Positions 47,375 through 54,466 of a DNA stretch of 64,000 bases are shown piece by piece (the first letter of the stretch is position 1; every line of letters starts with the position of its first letter). The notes beneath the pieces were generated by a model. It was not told where the DNA came from and searched no databases. It saw nothing but the letters and a program-made list of their open reading frames with translations. A program made the position numbers and the translations under genes. Source of the DNA: Rhodocaloribacter litoris (GTDB lineage Bacteria; Bacteroidota; Rhodothermia; Rhodothermales; ISCAR-4553). Location: positions 1,279,519 through 1,343,518 of the forward strand of contig NZ_CP076718.1 in assembly GCF_011682235.2 (NCBI RefSeq), given 5' to 3'.

Positions 47375-49018
47375 ATGCCCTCCTTCAACCTGATCCATGA
47401 ACCCTGGCTGCCGGTGCTCGACGCCGACGGCCGGCGCCACGAGGTGGGCCTTCGTGACGCGCTGGTCCACGCCCACCAATGGCGTGAAGTCTATGCGGAC
47501 AACCCCATCGAGACGGCGGCGCTTAACCGACTACTCCTGGCTATTGTCATCGACGGCTTCCTGCCGCACCCGGACGAGGACGCCTGGTGGGACCGCTGGG
47601 AGGCCGGCCGCTTCGACGAACATGCCGTCGATGCCTACTTCGCCGACCCCGTGCGAGCGGACCGGTTCGACCTGCTGCATCCCGAGCGCCCGTTCTACCA
47701 GCACCCGGAGCCGCTGGCGAAAGATCCTGCGCCGCTGAGCAAGCTGTTTCACGCCGAGGCCAGCGGCAACAACGCCACGCTGTTCGGACACGAGGTAGAT
47801 GCCTTCCCCCGCCCCCGATCGCTGGCCGAGACGGCCCGCGCCGTGGTCTGCACGCAGGCAGCCGCTCTTGGCGGCGGGGTGTCGAAACCGTTCAACTTTT
47901 CCCATGCCCCGCTCGTGGGCGGGGCCGTCTTCTGGATCCGGGGCCGTTCCCTCTTTGAAGCCCTGCTGCTCAACGCCTCCCCCGAGCCCGATGCCCGCAT
48001 GATGCTGCACGAGAACGACGATCCCGGGTGGCCACCGGCCTGGGAACGCCCGCTGCCCGAGATCCATGCGCGGCGCCCGGTGCACGGCTACCGGGACTAC
48101 CTGACGTGGCAGGCTCGCCGCCTGACGCTGGTCACGGAAACCCAGCCCGGCGGTGAGACGGTCGCCACGGCTGTCTACATCACTCAGGGCGACAAGGACG
48201 ACCCGCTCGTCCAGAACGACCCGCTGATGGCTTCGGCCGTCTCGAGAAACAAGGGCGTCTTCCCCTACGGCCTCCGGGCGGACCGGGCCGTATGGCGCGA
48301 TGCGGACACGCTGTTCAAGCTTCTGCGGCCCGGCGAGGGCGGCAGCCCCCGCACGTTCTCGTGGCTCCGCGAGGTGCACCGCCTCACGGGCATCGACCGC
48401 TATGCCGTGGATGTGTTCGGCCTCATCAACGACCAGGCCAAGGTTGAGATGTGGCGGCATGAGCAGATGCCCGTCTTCCCCGCCCTGCTGGCCGACGCGG
48501 CGGACGAGGGCCAGCCGATCCACCAGATCCAGGGTGCGCTCGATCTCGCCAACGAACAGTCGGATATTATCAAAAACGCCATGTGGTGGACTTCTGCCTA
48601 TTTAGTTTTACCTCCAAAAATGGGAGATACACGCTCTAGAGAAGAAATCGATGAAAATATTATTCAAGAGGCCAGAAAGCTGCCTAAAGATAAGAAAACG
48701 AAAAAGAGCCGGATTGACAGACTTGTCGATGCCATTGATGCACGTCCCTCTTTCTGGGCAGCCCTGGAACCCCACTTCCACGCCTTCCTGGCCCGGCTGG
48801 CCGAGCACGCCGCGGACGATTACGACACCCGCCAGGCCATCCTCTGGGACTGGGCGAAGATCGTCTATGAAGCCGCCCGGGAGGCGTTCCGGGCCGCCAC
48901 CGCCCACCTCGACCGGGATGCCTGGCAACTCCGCGCCGTGGCCGAAGGAACGCGCCGCCTCATGCGCCCCAGAGCCTTTCGCGAACACCTTCAAACCCTG
49001 ACCACGGAGGAAGCATGA
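47375..49018 (+). CDS. cas8e: Cascade large subunit Cas8e (Cse1/CasA)
   Basis: 547 residues, the usual length for Cse1. It begins with the family start MPSFNLIHEPWLPVLDADG and has the characteristic DNPIETAALNRLLLAIVID and LFHAEASGNNATLFGH. Cas8e recognises the PAM and recruits Cas3. A roughly 190-bp stretch (about 48555-48745) is AT-rich and codes for IIKNAMWWTSAYLVLPPKMG and a Lys-rich run (LPKDKKTKKSRIDRL) in an otherwise GC-rich gene, which hints at replacement by foreign DNA or an insertion. The reading frame is intact. Its stop overlaps cse2 by ATGA. Confidence 0.93.
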   Translation: MPSFNLIHEPWLPVLDADGRRHEVGLRDALVHAHQWREVYADNPIETAALNRLLLAIVIDGFLPHPDEDAWWDRWEAGRFDEHAVDAYFADPVRADRFDLLHPERPFYQHPEPLAKDPAPLSKLFHAEASGNNATLFGHEVDAFPRPRSLAETARAVVCTQAAALGGGVSKPFNFSHAPLVGGAVFWIRGRSLFEALLLNASPEPDARMMLHENDDPGWPPAWERPLPEIHARRPVHGYRDYLTWQARRLTLVTETQPGGETVATAVYITQGDKDDPLVQNDPLMASAVSRNKGVFPYGLRADRAVWRDADTLFKLLRPGEGGSPRTFSWLREVHRLTGIDRYAVDVFGLINDQAKVEMWRHEQMPVFPALLADAADEGQPIHQIQGALDLANEQSDIIKNAMWWTSAYLVLPPKMGDTRSREEIDENIIQEARKLPKDKKTKKSRIDRLVDAIDARPSFWAALEPHFHAFLARLAEHAADDYDTRQAILWDWAKIVYEAAREAFRAATAHLDRDAWQLRAVAEGTRRLMRPRAFREHLQTLTTEEA

Positions 49019-49548
49019 CTGCTGAAACCACCACTCCCCGGGCCACACGCCTCCAGGGAACCGACTTTGTCGGCTACCTGATCGGTCTGGCCCATCGGTC
49101 CGAAGCGGGCGACAGCACCGCCCGCGCACGGCTGGCCCGCCTGCGCCGCACCCTCACGGGACGAACGCTGACGTACAACGGCCTGAGTGAAGTGGGCGAC
49201 CAGTTGCCCGAATCCCTGCACGATGATGACCTGGAAGCCTACCTCCTGGTGGCGGCGCTGTTCGCCCTCGATCCCGGAACCGTAAGCCCCAGAGAATCCC
49301 TGGGTGCCACCCTGCGCCGCCTGCGTGCCGAACTCTCCGCCGGCGCCGAGAGCCTGGACCGGCGTGTGACGGCCCTGCTCGACGCCGACGCCGGGGACCT
49401 GCCCTACCGGCTCCGACAGCTCGTGCAGCAACTGGCGTCCCGCGGCCTCACCCCGGACTACCTCCGCCTGCTGAACGACCTGCTGGCCTGGAACCACCCG
49501 CGCCGCTTCGTGCAGCGTCAATGGGCCCGTGACTACTGGGTGGGATGA
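49015..49548 (+). CDS. cas11e: Cascade small subunit Cas11e (Cse2/CasB)
   Basis: 177 residues, all-helical as expected of Cse2, with the usual C-terminal motif region LPYRLRQLVQQLASRGLTPDYLRLLNDLLAWNHPRRFVQRQWARD. It bridges Cas7 subunits and stabilises the displaced strand in the R-loop. It overlaps cas8e by ATGA and precedes cas7e by a 74-bp gap. Confidence 0.92.
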   Translation: MTAETTTPRATRLQGTDFVGYLIGLAHRSEAGDSTARARLARLRRTLTGRTLTYNGLSEVGDQLPESLHDDDLEAYLLVAALFALDPGTVSPRESLGATLRRLRAELSAGAESLDRRVTALLDADAGDLPYRLRQLVQQLASRGLTPDYLRLLNDLLAWNHPRRFVQRQWARDYWVG

Positions 49549-49622
49549 CCGTCCTGCCCGGATGATTCACGCAACGACCTTTCACACACCCTCTGTTCAC
49601 CCCTTAACCCTTCTATGACACC

Positions 49623-50828
49623 ATGAAGATCGAACTCCACATCCTGCAGAACTTCCCCCCGGCCAATCTGAACCGGGACGACACGGGCTCGCCGAAAGAT
49701 TGCGAATTCGGCGGCGTGCGACGGGCCCGTATCTCGTCGCAATGCCGAAAGCGGAGTATCCGCACCTCTCCGGTTTTCCAGGAAACGCTCGGCGAGAACA
49801 TCGCCATTCGTACCAAGCAGAGCGACAAACCCCTGGCCAAACGCCTCGTCGAAAAGCACGGCTTCGACGAGGACGAGGCCCGGAAGCTGGCCCGGGGGCT
49901 GGTGGGCAAGATGCTCGGATGGGACGAGGCCAAGCAATGCACGAAGGTGCTCTTTTACGTCGGCTACGACGAACTCGACCGGCTGGCCGAGCTCATCCAC
50001 GAACACGTCGATACGCTCCGGGAGGCCCTCCAGGCCATAGAGGCCCTGGGAGACGATGCCTCCAAGAAAGAGCGTGAGGCCGCCGAGAAGGCGTATGACA
50101 CGGCCCTGGGCGAACTGGTCAAGGCCTTCACGAAAGAAACGCGGGACCACATCCGCGCTGTCGACATCGCCCTCTTTGGTCGAATGCTGGCCGAAGTGCC
50201 GGGCATGAACATCGACGCTGCCTGCCAGGTGGCCCACGCCATCTCCACGAACAAGGTGGACATGGACTTCGACTACTTCACCGCCGTGGACGACCTCAAC
50301 CCGAAGGAGGAGACCGGCGCCGGCATGATCGGCACGACGGGTTTCAACTCGGCCTGCTTTTACAGCTACGCGCTCATCGACGCCGACCAGCTGGCCGCCA
50401 ACCTGAACGGGGATCGGGCGCTGGCCGTCGAGGGCATCAAGGCTTTTCTGAAGGCGGCGCTCCACGCCATACCCTCGGGCAAGCAGAACAGCTTCGCTGC
50501 CCAGACGCCGCCGTCGCTCTTCATGGCCGTCGTGCGCGAGAACGGCGCCATGCCCTGGTCGCTGGCGAACGCCTTCGTGGAGCCGGTGCGGGGGCCGCGC
50601 CGCGAGGGAGACCCCGGCCTGGTGGAGGCCTCCGTCCGCGCCCTCGACGAGCACTGGGCCAGCCTGGCGGAGATGTACGGCACCGAGGGTACGCACTGCT
50701 TCGTCAAGGTGGCCCGCGACGTGGATGTGCTCAAGCACCTGGCCGGCGCACGGGTCGAGACGGCCCGGGCCGTGATCGACGCCGTGGCCGAAAGACTGGC
50801 TCCGTGGAGCCGGGAGGTGGCGGCATGA
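49623..50828 (+). CDS. cas7e: Cascade backbone subunit Cas7e (CasC/Cse4)
   Basis: 401 residues, a little longer than the typical 350-370. It begins MKIELHILQNFPPANLNRDD and has the conserved KDCEFGGVRRARISSQCRKRS, the RAMP-type RNA-binding loop. The helical insertion (about residues 60-160, with DDASKKEREAAEKAY) forms the thumb. DMDFDYFTAVDDLNPKEE and NSACFYSYALIDADQLAANL are typical. Multiple copies coat the crRNA spacer. Its stop overlaps the cas5e start by ATGA. Confidence 0.93.
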   Translation: MKIELHILQNFPPANLNRDDTGSPKDCEFGGVRRARISSQCRKRSIRTSPVFQETLGENIAIRTKQSDKPLAKRLVEKHGFDEDEARKLARGLVGKMLGWDEAKQCTKVLFYVGYDELDRLAELIHEHVDTLREALQAIEALGDDASKKEREAAEKAYDTALGELVKAFTKETRDHIRAVDIALFGRMLAEVPGMNIDAACQVAHAISTNKVDMDFDYFTAVDDLNPKEETGAGMIGTTGFNSACFYSYALIDADQLAANLNGDRALAVEGIKAFLKAALHAIPSGKQNSFAAQTPPSLFMAVVRENGAMPWSLANAFVEPVRGPRREGDPGLVEASVRALDEHWASLAEMYGTEGTHCFVKVARDVDVLKHLAGARVETARAVIDAVAERLAPWSREVAA

Positions 50829-51565
50829 CGTACACGCTGCTCCTGCGGCTGGCGGCCCCCCTGCAGGCCTGGGGCCTCCAGAGCCGCTTCTCCATCCGCG
50901 ACACCGCCCGCGAGCCGACCAAGAGCGGCGTCCTCGGGCTGGTCTGCGCCGCCCTCGGGCGCCCGTGCCATGCCGCTATCGACGACCTCCGTGCCCTCCG
51001 CCTGGCCGTCCGCGTCGACCGGGAGGGCCTCGTGCGCCGCGACTTCCACACGGCCCAGAACGTGCTCATCGCCAGCAACACGGCGCGGCAGATCGAGCGC
51101 GGCCGGCCGAAGCTCAAGGACACCGAACCCTCGGTGCGCTACTACCTGGCCGATGCCTGGTTTACGGTGGCCCTCGCCGGCCCGGACCGCAACCTGCTTC
51201 AGGCCATCGACGTGGCCCTGGGGGCACCCCGCTGGCCCCTTGCCCTCGGGCGCAAGGCCTGTGTGCCGGGCTGGCCCGTGCGGATCGTGCAGGAGGACGG
51301 CACCCCCCTCGGACCGCTTGCGGGCCATCCGCTCGAGGTGCTCCGCGCCTTCCGCGACCCCCTCGGGGATGACGCGCCGACGGCCCCCGAGGACGGATGG
51401 CGCTTCGTCCTCGATGCCGACGTGCCCCACCCGGCCCTGCGCGTGGCGCAGATCCGGATACAGCCCGACGACCCGCTCTCGTTCCACAACCGGCGGTTCC
51501 TGCCCCGGCGGGTCGTCGTCGGCTTTGCCTCCCCGACCGGGGACGCCGGCGTGTCCAGAGAATGA
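50825..51565 (+). CDS. cas5e: Cascade subunit Cas5e (CasD)
   Basis: 246 residues from the ATG at 50825 (ATGA overlap with cas7e). It begins MTYTLLLRLAAPLQAWGLQS, and continues RFSIRDTAREPTKSGVLGLV, the usual Cas5 RAMP signature. Later VRRDFHTAQNVLIAS and GRKACVPGWPVRI are seen. It binds the 5' handle of the crRNA and caps the Cas7 filament. A 28-bp gap separates it from cas6e. Confidence 0.93.
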   Translation: MTYTLLLRLAAPLQAWGLQSRFSIRDTAREPTKSGVLGLVCAALGRPCHAAIDDLRALRLAVRVDREGLVRRDFHTAQNVLIASNTARQIERGRPKLKDTEPSVRYYLADAWFTVALAGPDRNLLQAIDVALGAPRWPLALGRKACVPGWPVRIVQEDGTPLGPLAGHPLEVLRAFRDPLGDDAPTAPEDGWRFVLDADVPHPALRVAQIRIQPDDPLSFHNRRFLPRRVVVGFASPTGDAGVSRE

Positions 51566-51593
51566 AGCCCTCGCAGCAAAACGATATGGATTC

Positions 51594-52262
51594 ATGTACC
51601 TGAGCCGACTTTTCCTCAACCCGCGCAACCCCGGCGCCCGGCGCGATGCAGCCCGGCCCTACGAGCTCCACCGGACGCTCCTGCGTGCCCTCGAACACGC
51701 TCCGGACCCTGAGCGCCTGCTCTTCCGCCTCGAGCCCGAGCGCGGGCCGGGCGTGCCGGTCGTCCTCGTGCAGACCGATCACACCCCGCCCGACTGGGGG
51801 CCACTCATGGCAAACGGCTACCTCCTGCGCGCCGACGGCCCGAAAGCCTTCGAGCCTGCCCTGCACGCCGGGCAGCGGCTCCGCTTCCGCCTCGTCGCCA
51901 ACCCGACGGTGAAGAAGAAAGTGCCGGGCAAGAAGCACGGCGCGCGTGTGCCGCTCATCCACGACGGGCCGAACGCGCACGGTTATCCGAGCTATCACGA
52001 CTGGCTCCGGCGCCGTGCCGAGCAGGCCGGCTTCGAGGTCCTCGCCGTGCAGGACGCCCCCTTCCGCACGGCACCGAAACGCCGGAAACGAGAGGTCCCT
52101 GCCACCACCTACGAAAAGACGCAGATCCCGCTCTTCGGTGTGCGCTTCGACGGGGTGCTGCGCGTCACCGACCCCGCGCGCCTGGCCGAGGCCCTGCGCC
52201 GGGGCATCGGCCCCGCCAAGGCCTTCGGTTTCGGGCTGCTCTCCCTGGCGCCGGCCCCGTGA
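51594..52262 (+). CDS. cas6e: crRNA-processing endonuclease Cas6e (CasE)
   Basis: 222 residues from the ATG at 51594. It begins MYLSRLFLNPRNPGARRDA, and places His26 in YELHRTLL, the same position as the catalytic His of characterised Cas6e proteins. The C-terminal Gly-rich loop is RRGIGPAKAFGFGLLSL (GxGxxKxxGxGLL), which contacts RNA. It cuts repeats at the base of their stem and stays bound to the 3' handle. The cas operon is interrupted after it by an MNT-HEPN pair. Confidence 0.93.
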   Translation: MYLSRLFLNPRNPGARRDAARPYELHRTLLRALEHAPDPERLLFRLEPERGPGVPVVLVQTDHTPPDWGPLMANGYLLRADGPKAFEPALHAGQRLRFRLVANPTVKKKVPGKKHGARVPLIHDGPNAHGYPSYHDWLRRRAEQAGFEVLAVQDAPFRTAPKRRKREVPATTYEKTQIPLFGVRFDGVLRVTDPARLAEALRRGIGPAKAFGFGLLSLAPAP

Positions 52263-52314
52263 GCCCGTGGGCACTCCCGCGCAAGACCGGCTTATAAGGA
52301 GTGAACAGGAGGCC

Positions 52315-52644
52315 ATGAAGACCATGCCCCATTCCATACGGCAAGCCCTCGATGAAGCCCGGCAACGGCTCGAGGCCCTGTACGGGGACCGGCTTGTGCA
52401 GGCCATCCTCTACGGCTCCCGGGCCCGCGGCGAGGCCCGTCCGGACAGCGACGTGGACGTTCTCGTGATCCTGCGCGGGGAACTCGACCTCTTCCAGGAA
52501 ATCGAGCGACTGACGCAGCTGCAGCTGGCCCTGGAGGATCGATACGATCTACGCTTCTCCTTCCAGCCGTTCACGGAGGAAGCATACCTGCATCGTCAGA
52601 GTCCTTTTCTGATCAACGTCCGGGCCGAGGGAACCAGCCTATGA
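52315..52644 (+). CDS. MNT-domain nucleotidyltransferase (antitoxin-like)
   Basis: 109 residues from an ATG at 52315 preceded by a clear AGGAGG. Its nucleotidyltransferase signature is ILYGSRARGE and DSDVDVLV (G34-S35, then D46 and D48). These minimal proteins pair with HEPN toxins and adenylylate or bind them. It overlaps the HEPN gene by ATGA and lies between cas6e and cas1, so the pair probably shares the cas transcript. Confidence 0.88.
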   Translation: MKTMPHSIRQALDEARQRLEALYGDRLVQAILYGSRARGEARPDSDVDVLVILRGELDLFQEIERLTQLQLALEDRYDLRFSFQPFTEEAYLHRQSPFLINVRAEGTSL

Positions 52645-53042
52645 CGCCGGAACAGCAGGCGCTTCTTGCCAAAGCCCACCGTGCGCTGGAGACGGCTTCG
52701 ATCGTCCTTCGCGACGGCGACCACGACGCCGCCGTGAACCGGGCGTACTATGCCGCCTTCTATGCCGCGACGGCCGCCCTCCTTCTGGTGGGAGAGACGC
52801 CGAAGACACACACCGGCACGCATCATCGTTTCCGCCACCATTTCGTCACCACCGGCCGGCTATCCGCTGCTCCGCACGACATCCTGGAGCGTGCCTACAA
52901 CTTGCGCCAACGCGCCGATTACGAAGCCCTATCCCTGTTCGACGAAACCGGAACGCGCCACCTTGTTGCCGACGTCGAGCGCTTCGTACGGGCCGTGGCG
53001 GCCATGATCGCCGCATGGCCCGATCAGAACCCGGCCCCGTGA
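52641..53042 (+). CDS. HEPN-domain toxin partner
   Basis: 133 residues. The HEPN pattern RAYYAAFYAATAALL (residues 34-48) and a later RQRADYEALSLFDETG (89-104) are typical of HEPN proteins paired with MNT nucleotidyltransferases, which as toxins are commonly RNases. A clean R-x4-6-H pair is not obvious, so activity is uncertain. It overlaps the MNT gene by four bases and is followed by a 126-bp gap before cas1. Confidence 0.82.
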   Translation: MTPEQQALLAKAHRALETASIVLRDGDHDAAVNRAYYAAFYAATAALLLVGETPKTHTGTHHRFRHHFVTTGRLSAAPHDILERAYNLRQRADYEALSLFDETGTRHLVADVERFVRAVAAMIAAWPDQNPAP

Positions 53043-53168
53043 GCCGTCCACCTTGCTCTTTGACATATTGCCCTTCATAATGTCCGCCTGACCCGGTTTA
53101 GTGTCCGGTTGGCGCGGGCCGGCCCCGTAGCTTACGACCGGTTCCGATCACACACCCCTCTGAAAACC

Positions 53169-54103
53169 ATGTTGCCGCACTCCTACCGCGACCTTCCCCG
53201 CGTCGGCGATTCGATCTCGTACCTGTACTTCGAGTACGGGCGGGTGGAGCAGACGCGGCTGGGGGTCGAATACGTCAACAAAGACGGGCGCACGCTCCTG
53301 CCGGTGGCCGGGTTGACGACGCTCCTGCTGGGGCCGGGCACGACCGTCACGCACGCGGCCGTCCGCACGCTCACGCGGGCCGGCTGCCTGATCGTGTGGG
53401 TGGGCGAGGAAGGGGTCCGCTGCTATGCCCAGGGCCTCGGCGAGACACACAAGGCGTACAAGCTCATGCGGCAGGCGGCGCTGGCCTCGGACCCCGACGC
53501 GCGGATGAAGGTCGTCGAGCGGATGTATCGCTTCCGGTTCCGCGAGCCGCTCCCGGAAGGCCTGAGCATCGAGCAGGTGCGGGGGTTCGAGGGCCGGCGC
53601 GTGCGGGATGCTTATGCCGAGGCCGCCGCACGGTACGGCCTCTCCTGGCACGGTCGCCAATATGATCGTGGAAATTGGAGCGCCGCCGACCCGATGAACC
53701 GGGCCCTCTCGGCAGCCAACGCCTGCCTCAACGGCCTTGCCCACGCCGCTATCCTCTCGGCCGGCTACAGTACCGGCCTCGGCTTCATCCACCAGGCAAA
53801 CAGCTTGCCTTCGTCTACGACATCGCCGACCTCTACAAGACCCGCCTCAGCGTGCCCGTGGCCTTTGCCACCGTGGCCGAGGTGAAGCAGGGCACGCTCC
53901 GTGAGGACCAGCTCGAGCGGGAAGTCCGTAAGCGTATGCGGCAGGCCTTCCGCAACATGAAGCTCCTGGCCCGGATCGTACCCGACATCGACCGGGTGCT
54001 GGACCTGGAGCGTGAACTGCTGCCGGACGGCTTCGACCCGGACGACGACCCGGCCCTGCCCACGCCCTGGTGGACGCCGCCGGGGGGAGGAGACGGACAA
54101 TGA
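53169..54103 (+). pseudogene. cas1: cas1 (type I-E integrase), interrupted by a one-base frameshift
   Basis: The 5' part (from ATG 53169) codes for a normal Cas1e up to residue 208: E141 in GFEGRR and H208 in GLGFIH are present at the positions known for Cas1e. After 53792 the frame continues into a false tail and stops at 53885. The correct continuation GKQLAFVYDIADLYK, with the third metal ligand (Asp of DIAD), is in another frame from 53795 onward and runs to the stop at 54103, in ATGA overlap with cas2. Two bases (53793-53794) stand where a codon of three is expected. Either a true inactivating deletion, a sequencing error, or less likely programmed frameshifting. Confidence 0.85.
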
Positions 54104-54402
54104 CCGTGATGATCCTGGAACGGGTGACACCCTCGACCCGGGGCGACTTGAGCCGCTGGATGATCGAGGTGAAGACCGGCGTCTTCGTCGGACGCCTCTC
54201 CGCTCTCGTGCGAGACAACCTCTGGAAACGCTGCCTGAAACTCACCGAGAACGACGACGCCACCCTCATGCAGATCTGGTCCACGAACAACGAGCAGGGA
54301 TTCGATCTGCGAGTCCACAACCCGAAAGGACGCTTTCCCTACCAGAACGAAGGGATCTGGCTCGTGATGGTGGCCGACCCCGACCCGCGCCGGGAGCCCT
54401 GA
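54100..54402 (+). CDS. cas2: CRISPR-associated Cas2 (type I-E)
   Basis: 100 residues from the ATG at 54100. It has the Cas2e pattern: MTVMILERVTPSTRGDLSRW, MIEVKTGVFVGRLSALVRD, MQIWSTNNEQGFDLRVHN and GRFPYQNEGIWLVMVADP. It forms the central dimer of the Cas1-Cas2 integration complex. Overlap with cas1 by ATGA. It is intact, in contrast to cas1. Confidence 0.93.
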   Translation: MTVMILERVTPSTRGDLSRWMIEVKTGVFVGRLSALVRDNLWKRCLKLTENDDATLMQIWSTNNEQGFDLRVHNPKGRFPYQNEGIWLVMVADPDPRREP

Positions 54403-54466
54403 GCAGCGCAGACCCCAACCGGAAACGTTTCGCCCGATATCGGGGTTTTTGGCGTCGTTTTTTAGA
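54403..54466 (+). promoter_or_regulatory. CRISPR leader
   Basis: 64 bp between cas2 and the first repeat. It has CCCGATATCGGG followed by GTTTTTGG and then GTTTTTTAGA, unusually T-rich for this genome, which suits a leader directing transcription and spacer insertion. No clear IHF site is seen. Confidence 0.6.

Noticed and set aside
52641..53042. Reading the HEPN gene as a cas-type protein.
   Set aside because: The RAYYAAFYA pattern and adjacent MNT gene identify a HEPN-MNT pair; no Cas family matches.
53041..53110. TTTGACATATTG and CATAAT before cas1 as a strong sigma-70 promoter.
   Set aside because: Spacing between the best boxes is wrong (10 bp) or the -35 is poor; it may still be a weak promoter, but I cannot support it.
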